Part shown: one piece after another, positions 1 to 10,863 of the stretch
Position numbering within the stretch: position 1 is the stretch's first letter
Layout of the letters: each line of letters starts with the position of its first letter
Source of the DNA: Moniliophthora roreri
Taxonomy: Eukaryota > Basidiomycota > Agaricomycetes > Agaricales > Marasmiaceae
Assembly: GCA_001466705.2 (NCBI GenBank)
Contig: LATX02000246.1
Location: 62,001 to 126,000, forward strand
Direction: 5' to 3'
DNA length: 64,000 bases
Notes under the pieces: model-generated
The model's input: the letters and a program-made list of their open reading frames with translations, nothing else
Database searches by the model: none
Told to the model about the DNA's origin: nothing
Program-made: the position numbers and the translations under genes

Positions 1-1695
1 CAAGTAATCACTTGTGGTGCAGGGTATCTGACCACTACCAGCCTTAAGGTCATCACTGTAGGATTTGCAGTCTCCAATTTTGACATATACCTCTATTTGG
101 TGGAATAAACCACTAGAGATCCAGTACCTTGTTTGGGTCAATTGGCAGCAAGAATTGTTGACTTCTCAGCCAAGTCAATTAGAGAAGGTTGGGGTAAAGA
201 CAGTCAAATAAAGATTCAAATCTGCCTTGGCATGTGTCTACAAAGGAATCACAGAGATCTGAAACTATATAGTACCTAAGAGGGTACCATTGGCTATTCA
301 GCTTACCTCTCTTCCATTGTGGATGACAAGGAACATTATTCACAAGACTCTTGACCTCATTTGTTACAAACTCTCTTATTTATTACATATGCTTCTTATT
401 CTATTGGACTTATTACACCTTTCCAGCCTCCATTTTCCTTTAATTACACATGCTACTCATTCTATCGGACTTATCCACTTTCCCTGCTTCTCTTCTCACT
501 TTTGTAATACATATGTGTAAGGATATTCTGGCTGTGTCAGGAATCCTCTTATTTAACTGTGACTACTGCTTACTTATAAATCATACATAGTTATTGGATG
601 TATGTATTTAAGCACTGATACCAAGGTCTAAGCTCTTCAGCTTGACCTGGTTAAATCTAACTATTTGTGTCAATGTGATAACTGAAGGACTTCTGAACCT
701 CAGGAAACCTCTTGAGTGAACTCTAACTTGACCTGGGGCTTTGAGTGACAACAATAGGACTCTTCACATTGTCATGAGAAGTAGTGTAACATCATTTGGA
801 ATTCAAGTTCCAGAAATAGGCTGGATGAAATTCCACTCTATCTCTACATTAGTATATGTTCCATTGCAGCTGCATCTACTGCATACCATGAACATTCCAG
901 TTTCCAACACATACTGAGCAGCTGCTTTGTGGATAGGTGCTGTTTCAGGTGCAGCTACACTAATTGCAATGGGTTTTTGCCATTGGTGGTTGAGGGAGAT
1001 GTACCATTTCACTCCAGGTTGGTTGAATCTATTGATAAACATTACTATCCTTCTCCTCAGCATACTCTACCTCTTCTTCCAGGTCACCCTCATTGTTCTT
1101 GCCCTCATGGCCTTGCAACATCTTTCATCAAGTCTATACCAAACTGTCCAACAGTCAAATTATGTTCCTCACATTGGCTAATGCAGGTATATCTCTTTTT
1201 TCTAGTTTATTACTCATTCTGAGCACTCATTTACTCCTTTTGTAGCTGTGTGCATTGACAACATCATATCACCCCATTACCTTTCATACTATGAATCTAT
1301 GCACCCTATTCATGATACTCTCTGCTACATTCTCATTTCTGAATTGTTATAATCTCATATCTCCACTTGCTCTTACTTCCCCACCAGGGTATGATTTGTA
1401 TTTTGTTACTGTTTTACCATACCTATGCTGGACATTCTTCATTACCTGTACATATTGAAAGCCCTTCCTCTCTCCCAACCACAGACAACCACGTGATAAG
1501 AATTTCTTTGTAATCATATGTCAGCGTCCATGCTCACATCTCCCAATGTATCGTTGCTTTGTCTTCATCTACCCATAATATATCTCTTTTCTTTCATGCA
1601 TTCATTTGAATATCTGAATAGTCATTAGATGGTCTATTTAGGAGAATAAATAGTATGTATCAAGCTTTGAGATAACACTTTTCATGAGTCTGTCA
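1..1695. other. CpG-poor, gene-free flank with decayed repeat sequence
   Basis: I recognise no intact gene here. CG dinucleotides are rare, as in the MULE region that follows. The stretch at about 600-791 resembles an LTR in reverse orientation (listed separately). A minus-strand reading frame at 803-1063 has protein-like composition, but I do not recognise it and it is broken upstream. The most economical reading is old, deaminated transposon DNA. Confidence 0.6.
451..791 (-). repeat. Decayed LTR relative, reverse orientation
   Basis: Reading the minus strand from 791 gives TGTTACA, the same start as the 416-bp solo LTR at 7171-7586 (TGTTACG). The block at about 605-745 matches the reverse complement of that solo LTR in several words, including TTCAGCTTGACCTGGTT and CTAACT..TGTCAA. 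The left end is uncertain: TGCTAC at 451 would correspond to the GTAGCA end of the solo LTR. No target duplication is visible. It appears to be an older copy of the same LTR family. Confidence 0.5.
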
Positions 1696-4600
1696 TTATA
1701 ATTCCTCTGGGTGCTCTTCTCCTAGCTGTGAACGGTAAAACATTGCAGATGAAAACTCAGTGCTCCATGTCCCAGGATTGGTAGCTCTAGAGCTACACTC
1801 TCTCCTCTCTTTCTCAAGGCAAGCCTTCATTAATGTGAAGAATGCCTTACCCTGGGACTCAACTGTTGTCAGGAACCACTTATCTCTGAATTGCATTTGG
1901 TAGACCAGGCCATCAGCAAAGCTACATAGGTCACACACAAGGTGTGTCATGTGTTCCTGATATGTCACATCACTTGCTAACCATTGCTCCACCTTGATCA
2001 GGTATTCGTCTTCGTCCTCTGTGATGTTCCCATTATCTCTGTCATCACTGTTACTTCTCATATCTCTGGAGCCCCCTCTCTCACTTGACACCTCCCTCTC
2101 TGGTTCAGCATACAACATAGCAGGTGATTGATCTGTCTCGGCATCATTCAATGGCACCAGTGAAGAGTGGGACCATATCAGTGATGTGCGATTGCATGTC
2201 ACTTTGAGAAAGAACTCCAGTGGCACTGGCCTCACACCTTGAACAAGGTGTTTGCAAATGAGAAACCGACTTTTCAGCAATGCAAGGCAGCTGCACACCC
2301 AGCGTGTGACATCAGTACAGTATTTGAAGGTACTGGTTGGCTCAGGTATGTGTGTACTTTTACAGATCTTCCAAGCCTTCTTGAATTGTTTTCTCCAGGC
2401 ACAAGACTCTCGGTAGCGACCAATGTCACCCAATAGAACATCCAGCTTTCTGCAATATGATGGTGCCAGTTTGGTGATGAGGATCCATGCAAGTAAGTCA
2501 ATATGCAGCTTGCTGAAATGATGAAGGAAATCATGTTTGATGTGTCGCCAGCTATAACTGAAGTAAGTAACCATGTTGCTGAATGGGACTGACTGGTAAC
2601 TTACTGACTCTCCATGATCATTGTAGTGTTTAACTGAGGGATCTCAGGCACTGAAGAGCGAGCCCACAGTTTCCACCGTTCAGGTCTGTACCAGTTCTCC
2701 CACAGGTAAGCCCACAGCTCCTGTAAATCATGTTCTTCACAAAATTGATACATCTTCTTCACTGACCAGGTATAGATACCTTCTGGGGTGGGTGCTGCTT
2801 TCCCAGGCAGCAAGGGATGAGCATTGCAATGCTCACCTATCTTGTCCAAGACGGAATCCTGTAATTCTGGTGGGCAGAATACTTGCTTCTTGTCAACCTG
2901 AGTTGGATTTAGCAGCTGATGTGCCTAACTAGTGGATAGTGCCTCCATTTTACAGGGAGGGATTTTGATTGTACCAATTTGTGGTAATTTCGTCATTGGA
3001 GTGGAAGAGGCCATCTTGATGGCAGCAGGAGTTGGTTTAACATTGGTGGCTGGAATCTAAGAAGGTGGTAGATGGATGTATAATGCATTTGGATTGCGTT
3101 TAGGTGCTAAACTGGATTCTGCCTCATCTAGAGTGTTGTCATGACTGCCTCCTTCGCGACCACCTTCTCGTTCACCTGGATCAGCTCATCCTGTCGGCAC
3201 AAAAGATAACTTGATGAATGGAAATAGCCTGTTGGCATTGGCAACCTTGTAGGGTGTTGTGGATAACTTAGCTTTGGTGATCCATTCTCTAACTGCCTTC
3301 TTTATGTGCCAATCACAGATTTGGATTTTAGAACCTGGCCAGACCCTCTGTGTCATCCCAATCTCCCCAAGATCCTTGTCAAGGTTTATGAACTCTGGAT
3401 TGACATAGTACTTATCATGTAAGTGTATAGTCCATCGTTCCAGTGCATCAACCTTCTTGCCTGCTGCCATCGCCTCTGTTGTTGACAACAAGCAGTATGA
3501 CAGGGGAAATCCTGCACCATCCAACTCAGCCATGACACAATACAGCTCAAGGTGCATGGTATTTGTATTGTCTGGAGTAAGTATTCAGTTTATCTATTCT
3601 AGAACTGGAATGCAGGAGTACTCACAAGTGGCATCTATAGCAATCTCAACAATAATGCACTTTGCAATGATCTTCTGGATGATGACCTTCAAACCCCAGC
3701 ATATTTGCTCTACACCAGGCACATCCTTGATCTCAAAGACATCTATGACTTGCTGATGCTCCTGTAACAGAACCTGAGCTAATTCCAACTGATTTGGCCT
3801 TTTTTTCCAGAGTTCCTCGCTTATAACACCCCATGCCTGGTGTACTTGTTTGGCAGTGACATTGGGATAAGTGGCCTGGACCTTCAGAACTAGAGAAGAT
3901 GGCATAGACCATTCCAAGTTCTGACAAATGATTTCAGAGGCTCCTTCAGGCACTGAGACGTCATAATAAAGTACATGTTGATGCTTATGCTTAACATGAA
4001 GAGTGATAAGCTTAAACATATGATTCCCCTTCTTCAGGTCTTTACATGATGATGCCAATAGGCTGTCACAGTGTTTAACATTTTCATTCTGTACAGGTTT
4101 TGGTGCCTTCTTTTGTTTAGCATCTTGAGAACACCAAGCATGAGTTTTATGTCCACTGGCAATTTTACAGTGGTCCCTCACACTAGAAGGCATGTTTAAG
4201 CCTTTACTCATGATTAGGGAATATACTACTCATGTGAATCTGTAGCCTGTTATCCACCATGTCTCTCATCGTTATTTGCACCCATTCTTTGTTGGTGACC
4301 AAAGGATCAGGAGGTAAAGTGTATTCCCCATGAAAATTAATGATATTCTCTTGATGGCACTGCTCTCGCAATGCAGAGAACATAGCTTCACCATTTGGAT
4401 AGCGTCCCACTGGGATCTAGTTTATAGTGTTATGTGAGTATTCTGAAGTGCACCAAGGGTAAAATTACACACTGAAGTGTTTATTTCAGATTCAGTATCA
4501 CTCTCCTCATTCCCAAGGATCTGAGGTGGCTGATTAGAAGTGGAAGTGGTTGGTGGTGCTGGTAATGGACATGAAATAGAGTGTTCAGGTTCATTGGGAT

Positions 4601-4706
4601 GCCGTTTACAGCGCTTTCAAGCCAGATCCTTTTCCCGGCACTGTGTGCAGGTCTTGAATTAGTACTCAGGTGGTAATTTTGTGTTACATTTCTTTGTAGA
4701 ACATGT
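1696..4706 (-). pseudogene. Decayed Mutator-like (MULE) transposase
   Basis: This is a degenerate DDE transposase read on the minus strand. From the N-terminus there is a Cys-rich start (KTCTQCREKD, about 4630), then a DNA-binding-like region (4410-3630). The MULE catalytic core follows: DATYNTN appears after removal of a 54-nt intron at 3572-3625, then AELDGAGFPLSYC, then INLDKDLGEIGM with QICDWHIKKAVRE. Next is ELWAYLWENWYRPERWKLWARS, and after a 47-nt intron (2558-2604) ESHYSWRHIKHDFL. Near the C-terminus is a SWIM zinc-finger signature (WVCSC...LICKHL). Frame-consistent stops sit at 3186-3188, 3057-3059 and 2925-2927, and more occur near the N-terminus; several look like CAG to TAG or CGA to TGA. 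The introns are still recognisable, so this was a spliced, DNA-borne gene. Terminal inverted repeats were not found. Confidence 0.85.
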
Positions 4707-6014
4707 TTTGAGTGCTTGAGTGTCTTGGGGAGCAGTATTGGGCATCATTGGGAGGATGTAGAGACAGAAGGTTCAATTTCATTGTGTACAATCTATGGAC
4801 ATTGGCTATGTACAGTCGCGCAAGCAAGTGCTACAGAACCCATGTGATTCATGTGACTGTCCATGGGCGGGGGAGAGGTGGGAGCGTCGTACATATTCTT
4901 CTATAAGAAACATATCTTGAAGATCACTATTGACACCACAAAGACATTACAGGGAATAAAATGGTAGGCATTGATGGAAAGGTGTCAGTCAAGTTCTCAC
5001 TTGCTTTGTTGAATACTGAGTGCATTCTCTCAAGTAATAAGTCAGTATTTCTGGTCACTAATATGGAGCAGCTATGATTGCATGTACATCCAGAGCTCAA
5101 ACCAGTTCTACACCTATTCTGATGGAGGATATATGAATGTGAGTTTTCAGGCAAATACTCCAAAGTGCAAGACACAGGCTCATTTGATCTCAGCTTTCTT
5201 ACACCTATGACTGCAATTGCTGTCGCTTCAACAAGTGTACTGACAATCTCACTTGTTCTTAAGAAAACATGAAGCCAAGAAATTTACACTGCTGATGAGC
5301 CAATTCATGAGGTATATAGTTTTAATATTAACATTCAATGTTTGCATACCACAGCAATGCTTGTCATAATTAGTACTTGTCATGTACCACCAAAATACCT
5401 GGATCAAAAAAAAAATAATATTGCTCTTTTCTCCTGCTTGTCCCCTGCTGTCTTTTGTGTCCTGAACTCCTTTGCCCTTGTCCAAGCAAATTTGGAATAA
5501 AATGGAATTCATGCTTTATGGTGCAGTTCCTGCCACTAAATTTGCCTCCAAATAAATCTAAGTATGAATAGAAACCAGTGAGTGCCAATCAAGGCACCTA
5601 GCCAGCACTTGTCAACATCTTCTTGCTGTCTACAGTCATAAGGTGCTTAGATTGACATCAATAGCCTAAGTATGGTAGAGCATGGATCTATTAAGGTGTA
5701 TTTCAAATTGGTGGGTAGTTATATAACATGTAGTAAATAGTTATAGTCACTGTACATATGTAGTAGCAGAATCCTGTGCTGGTTGGAGTGGCAACCAGAG
5801 GTTAATCCAATGTCTGATAGCTTGATTTTTTGATCAATCAAAATCTCTTCTTGGCAAAACATCTTCATGATCCAAATTAGGTAATTGTCAACAACAATAC
5901 TAAAGTGCATCTTGCCAGTGTTGTTGAGAATGGAAAGAAACCTGTCCACTACATAAACCACAATGTGATAAAGCACTAACAATTGAAAACTTGCTTCATG
6001 ACCAGCCAGTGACG
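4707..6014. other. CpG-poor spacer between MULE and Copia copy 1
   Basis: No recognisable gene. A minus-strand frame at 4927-5175 looks protein-like but matches no family I know. The segment 5213-5480 is a CpG-depleted copy of 20684-20935 (listed separately). The right edge is the target site of Copia copy 1. Confidence 0.5.
5213..5480 (+). repeat. Direct repeat, CpG-depleted copy (pair of 20684-20935)
   Basis: The sequence from TTCAACAAGTGTAC through ATTAGTACTT to the AATAATAT..CTCTTT region parallels 20684-20935 in the same orientation. Almost every CG of the right copy is TG or CA here, for example GCGTATCGCAGCAACGCC against GCATACCACAGCAATGCT. Before Copia insertion the two copies would have been a few hundred bases apart. 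Confidence 0.75.
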
Positions 6015-6019
6015 GGTCT
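6015..6019 (+). repeat. Target site duplication (GGTCT), left
   Basis: The five bases before the left LTR are GGTCT. The five bases after the right LTR (20673-20677) are also GGTCT. This fits Copia-type integration and shows that 6014 and 20678 were adjacent before insertion. Confidence 0.9.
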
Positions 6020-6526
6020 TGTTGAAGCACTGTACCTGTACTATACTAAACTAGGCACATTAGTTATTGTATTACTTGTGTCTGTGATCAACTATAGAAC
6101 TTACAAAGTATGTTCCTGAACTTCTCTGGAGCTTGCACTATAGTCATAGGAGTGCTCCCTCATCCAGTAGGAGTATTGTAGCCTCATGTACAATACAGTA
6201 GAACTCATGTAGAACACATGTATAGCTTTTTCTACTGTCAGACGATTGTATTGTGTCTCTCCAAGACACATTATTCTTGGATACTTTGTCTCACAAGTAT
6301 TCAGTAGCTTACATCCATAGCTTACTAGGTTTCACTGTTTATCCACGGAGCTTATCCTTTAGAGTAGTATAAAAGCAAGCATGTATGTAGCTACATTCTC
6401 CAGTTCAATTTACATTGACTACTCTGCACATCGCACCTCTACAACCCTCAAGGTTCTAGCAAGCTCTTGTACAAATGTGAGTTGAGCACACTCCACTGTG
6501 CTTTACGTCTCCGTTCTGTCTCAACA
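6020..6526 (+). repeat. 5' LTR of Copia copy 1
   Basis: 507 bp, starts TGTTGAAGCAC and ends TCTGTCTCAACA (TG..CA). It carries TATAAAAG at 6368-6375. Compared with the 3' LTR it has lost several CGs. Confidence 0.93.
6368..6375 (+). promoter_or_regulatory. LTR TATA box
   Basis: TATAAAAG about 150 bp before the LTR end, conserved at 8803-8810, 20514-20521 and 56167-56174. It is the likely core promoter that sets the U3/R boundary just downstream. Confidence 0.7.
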
Positions 6527-6539
6527 GGTTATGGGCTCT
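6527..6539 (+). other. Primer binding site, half-tRNA-iMet type (copy 1)
   Basis: Immediately after the LTR comes GGTTATGGGCTCT. The intact version in copy 2 is GGTTATGGGCCCC, complementary to the anticodon stem-loop of eukaryotic initiator tRNA-Met (GGGCCCATAACC). This is the type of primer site described for Drosophila copia, where a tRNA cleaved in the anticodon loop primes reverse transcription. Confidence 0.8.
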
Positions 6540-7170
6540 GCATCGACAACTGTGTTAATGGACACTCATTCTCATTGGTCAATGTTGAATGGGACCATTA
6601 CTCTTGTCAAGTGCTCATAACCCGAGATCTTGCAAGAGGTACCTGTGTAGTCGACACCTTAACTGGCATTAGACCACAATTACAGGTTCTAGATGGTCTT
6701 TGATTTGCTTGGAGGGATGGTCAAGTTTTTCTTTCCTTCTTAGTAGACTTTAAGCCTAGTAAAGCGGCCTCTAACATATATACAAAATTCATTCCCCTGT
6801 ATTTGGAATTACTCAGATTACAGGCAGAACCAACTGTTGGCCTTATTTCCTTAACTGGAACATGGGTTAGCTCATTCAGCAATAAACCAGTAGTCATCCT
6901 GGTGAGCTAGAGGGTCTCACAACTGGGTTCTGGCACCTAGATAAAATGGCCTTGTGCTAAAGCCTTCATCTATGGAAGGGGTCATTTATATAATTATGTA
7001 TCTTTTCATAAATAATGCCTTCTGATTGCCTATAAGTCCCTTAAATGTCTTCTTAAGGATTTGATGGATCTGGCAGATCAGGATCCTTAAAATCAAACCT
7101 TATTTAGACTTTCTATTGCAATCAGATTTTGTAAAATACTGTTTACAGCTAAGTCAGTCTGGGTGATGAG

Positions 7171-7586
7171 TGTTACGTTACTTGTGCAGCAATGTCAACC
7201 TTAACCACTTTAGCGAAGTGCAACCTCTGTTCAAGTAGTTATTCAAGTTCAAGTTTAAGTTCGTTCAGTGGATACTGAAGTTCAGAGATCCTAATCAATC
7301 ATAGTGTTGACACAAGTTAGATAAACCAGGTCAAGCTGAAGACTTTGAGTCTTAGCTTGAGCACTTAAATACAAGACAGAGACAATTAATAAGGAAACTA
7401 AAAGAAACTGAAAGAATATGAAAGAATAGCTAGGTAATCATTCACAAGAAAGCGTAGAGGGAAAAAGGAAGATTCTGCCGATTCTGCCTGAGCCGGATCA
7501 GAAGAAGTGGAACGTTGTAGAAAGAGAAAGAATAGAAGATATGGTCATCTGCTACATAGTCCCATGATGCCAGCACACTCGTAGCA
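7171..7586 (+). repeat. Nested solo LTR in the Copia leader
   Basis: A 416-bp insert starting TGTTACGTTACTTG and ending CACTCGTAGCA, flanked by ATGAG on both sides (7166-7170 and 7587-7591). Copia copy 2 has the empty site with one ATGAG at about 56964 (GGGTGATGAGACCGG). It is therefore a solo LTR of a different retrotransposon family. It recurs at 10448-10863 and, truncated at the N, at 9606-9926, because the host segment is duplicated there. Confidence 0.9.
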
Positions 7587-7727
7587 ATGAGACTGGATGA
7601 CATGAAGGAAACACCATTGACCAAACATATGAGGATTCATTAGCATTCTTGTCAATAAAGGCTCTATACACCTAAAAGTCAAACCAGCACTTACACCCTC
7701 CTTTCCTATAGCCTTTTATCAATAACA

Positions 7728-8630
7728 ATGTCTAACTCCACCCAACAACATCCTATCCCCCAAGTCTCTCTTGCTGACAACACTGTCCATATTCACAACT
7801 TGGATAATAGTGTTGGCATTCCAGTTTATAGTTACTATTCTTTGGAACTACTTGAACCAATCTCCATATATGATACTTCTGTTGGCAATACATCAGGATT
7901 ATCTATTATTCCAGTCTTTAATGGTGACGACTTCAGAGAATGGAAGCGCAAAGTCTTGGCATATCTCAATTTGGCTAAAGCGGCTTATGCCCTTACCAAT
8001 ACAATGCCTCAGACCATTGGCACTGGAGATAGTGCCGTTGCCCCTGATCTGGAAGTTGTCAAAGAATGGAAAACCTCCAACACCCAAGCTCTTGGCCTTT
8101 TCCAGCTTAAATTAAGTCCTACTTTGCAGTGGATTATCAAAGATACTGCTAAAGAAACATAGGACACTTTGAAAGCTGAATACAATGTACCTAGTCTCCC
8201 GGAAGTATTCACATTCTTCCAAGGTCTCGTTATGGCATGCACTGCTGAAGGCCGAAATCCTGATCATAGTGCCAATCTCATCAGACAATGTGTTGTGAAA
8301 TTGTCAGAGAACGATTTCCCCGTTCCGTCAAATTTCCAGGCAATGTTCCTTCTTAACTCTCTTCCCAAGTCATATGAAGGAGTTAAGACCCAAATGTTTG
8401 TCTCCAACAAAGGGAAGGATCTTACCTTTGACAATATCCTTCCTTTCATCAAACAGGAATACAATAGACGACACATGGATGGGGTTGCAGCTTACACCAC
8501 TCAGATCTCTAGTGTCCAATGATACACTGGTCAGCGCCTGAATTGGAATGGACAGAAGAAGTTCTGTCCTCGCAACCCTAATCCAAATTCTGGTAAAAAT
8601 AATCAAAACCAGAACTCTGGGAATCAAGGA
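7728..8630 (+). pseudogene. Copia Gag fragment, first appearance
   Basis: Start of the Gag frame (MSNSTQQHPIPQVSL) with the UBN2-type core GDDFREWKRKVLAYLNLAKAA. It is broken by TAG at 8161-8163 (TGG in copy 2) and TGA at 8521 (CGA in copy 2), and cut off at the N at 8631. Base for base it equals 11005-11907, so it is probably the same sequence present twice through scaffolding rather than a second gene. Confidence 0.85.
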
Positions 8631-8631
8631 N
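8631..8631. other. Single-N sequence join
   Basis: The text jumps from gag (equivalent to 11907) back into the LTR (equivalent to 6198). 8632-9926 then repeats 6198-7491 with one inserted A and at least one substitution. Confidence 0.9.
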
Positions 8632-8961
8632 GTAGAACTCATGTAGAACACATGTATAGCTTTTTCTACTGTCAGACGATTGTATTGTGTCTCTCCAAAG
8701 ACACATTATTCTTGGATACTTTGTCTCACAAGTATTCAGTAGCTTACATCCATAGCTTACTAGGTTTCACTGTTTATCCACGGAGCTTATCCTTTAGAGT
8801 AGTATAAAAGCAAGCATGTATGTAGCTACATTCTCCAGTTCAATTTACATTGACTACTCTGCACATCGCACCTCTACAACCCTCAAGGTTCTAGCAAGCT
8901 CTTGTACAAATGTGAGTTGAGCACACTCCACTGTGCTTTACGTCTCCGTTCTGTCTCAACA
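8632..8961 (+). repeat. Partial LTR after the N join
   Basis: Equivalent to 6198-6526 of the 5' LTR, including the TATA box at 8803-8810, followed by the same primer site and leader. Because it starts mid-LTR directly after an N, it is most likely the end of an overlapping contig and not a separate insertion. Confidence 0.8.
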
Positions 8962-9926
8962 GGTTATGGGCTCTGCATCGACAACTGTGTTAATGGATAC
9001 TCATTCTCATTGGTCAATGTTGAATGGGACCATTACTCTTGTCAAGTGCTCATAACCCGAGATCTTGCAAGAGGTACCTGTGTAGTCGACACCTTAACTG
9101 GCATTAGACCACAATTACAGGTTCTAGATGGTCTTTGATTTGCTTGGAGGGATGGTCAAGTTTTTCTTTCCTTCTTAGTAGACTTTAAGCCTAGTAAAGC
9201 GGCCTCTAACATATATACAAAATTCATTCCCCTGTATTTGGAATTACTCAGATTACAGGCAGAACCAACTGTTGGCCTTATTTCCTTAACTGGAACATGG
9301 GTTAGCTCATTCAGCAATAAACCAGTAGTCATCCTGGTGAGCTAGAGGGTCTCACAACTGGGTTCTGGCACCTAGATAAAATGGCCTTGTGCTAAAGCCT
9401 TCATCTATGGAAGGGGTCATTTATATAATTATGTATCTTTTCATAAATAATGCCTTCTGATTGCCTATAAGTCCCTTAAATGTCTTCTTAAGGATTTGAT
9501 GGATCTGGCAGATCAGGATCCTTAAAATCAAACCTTATTTAGACTTTCTATTGCAATCAGATTTTGTAAAATACTGTTTACAGCTAAGTCAGTCTGGGTG
9601 ATGAGTGTTACGTTACTTGTGCAGCAATGTCAACCTTAACCACTTTAGCGAAGTGCAACCTCTGTTCAAGTAGTTATTCAAGTTCAAGTTTAAGTTCGTT
9701 CAGTGGATACTGAAGTTCAGAGATCCTAATCAATCATAGTGTTGACACAAGTTAGATAAACCAGGTCAAGCTGAAGACTTTGAGTCTTAGCTTGAGCACT
9801 TAAATACAAGACAGAGACAATTAATAAGGAAACTAAAAGAAACTGAAAGAATATGAAAGAATAGCTAGGTAATCATTCACAAGAAAGCGTAGAGGGAAAA
9901 AGGAAGATTCTGCCGATTCTGCCTGA

Positions 9927-9927
9927 N
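9927..9927. other. Single-N sequence join
   Basis: Sequence jumps from 7491-equivalent back to 6651-equivalent. The first roughly 170 bases after the N carry variants closer to copy 2 (for example CAATCACAGG and TAAGCCCAGTAAAGCGG), then revert to the copy 1 type, suggesting a chimeric or third-copy contig end. Confidence 0.9.
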
Positions 9928-10447
9928 TCGACACCTTAACTGGCATTAGACCACAATCACAGGTTCTAGATGGTCTTTGATTTGCTTGGAGGGATGGTCA
10001 AGTTTTTCTTTCTTTATTAGTAGACTTTAAGCCCAGTAAAGCGGCTTCTAATGTATATACAAAATTCATTCCCCTGTATTCGGAATTACCCGGATTACAG
10101 GCAGAACCAACTGTTGGCCTTATTTCCTTAACTGGAACATGGGTTAGCTCATTCAGCAATAAACCAGTAGTCATCCTGGTGAGCTAGAGGGTCTCACAAC
10201 TGGGTTCTGGCACCTAGATAAAATGGCCTTGTGCTAAAGCCTTCATCTATGGAAGGGGTCATTTATATAATTATGTATCTTTTCATAAATAATGCCTTCT
10301 GATTGCCTATAAGTCCCTTAAATGTCTTCTTAAGGATTTGATGGATCTGGCAGATCAGGATCCTTAAAATCAAACCTTATTTAGACTTTCTATTGCAATC
10401 AGATTTTGTAAAATACTGTTTACAGCTAAGTCAGTCTGGGTGATGAG

Positions 10448-10863
10448 TGTTACGTTACTTGTGCAGCAATGTCAACCTTAACCACTTTAGCGAAGTGCAA
10501 CCTCTGTTCAAGTAGTTATTCAAGTTCAAGTTTAAGTTCGTTCAGTGGATACTGAAGTTCAGAGATCCTAATCAATCATAGTGTTGACACAAGTTAGATA
10601 AACCAGGTCAAGCTGAAGACTTTGAGTCTTAGCTTGAGCACTTAAATACAAGACAGAGACAATTAATAAGGAAACTAAAAGAAACTGAAAGAATATGAAA
10701 GAATAGCTAGGTAATCATTCACAAGAAAGCGTAGAGGGAAAAAGGAAGATTCTGCCGATTCTGCCTGAGCCGGATCAGAAGAAGTGGAACGTTGTAGAAA
10801 GAGAAAGAATAGAAGATATGGTCATCTGCTACATAGTCCCATGATGCCAGCACACTCGTAGCA
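10448..10863 (+). repeat. Nested solo LTR, repeated appearance
   Basis: Same as 7171-7586 at a constant offset of 3277. ATGAG flanks at 10443-10447 and 10864-10868. Confidence 0.88.

Noticed and set aside
803..1063. Protein-like minus-strand frame (MFINRFNQPGVKWYISL)
   Set aside because: No family recognised, no exon chain, and the upstream frame is broken. Recorded only as decayed sequence.
1..6014. Repeat-induced point mutation (RIP) as the cause of decay
   Set aside because: Classical RIP is an ascomycete process with a CpA preference. The losses here are mainly at CG, fitting methylation-linked deamination better.
6467..6703. A 78-codon open frame conserved across LTR end, primer site and leader in all copies
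   Set aside because: It has no ATG (it begins at TTG), and its conservation is explained by the short divergence of the copies. I do not call it a gene.
8632..8961. An additional LTR suggesting a nested or tandem Copia insertion
   Set aside because: It begins mid-LTR directly after an N and repeats upstream sequence almost exactly; a contig overlap is simpler.
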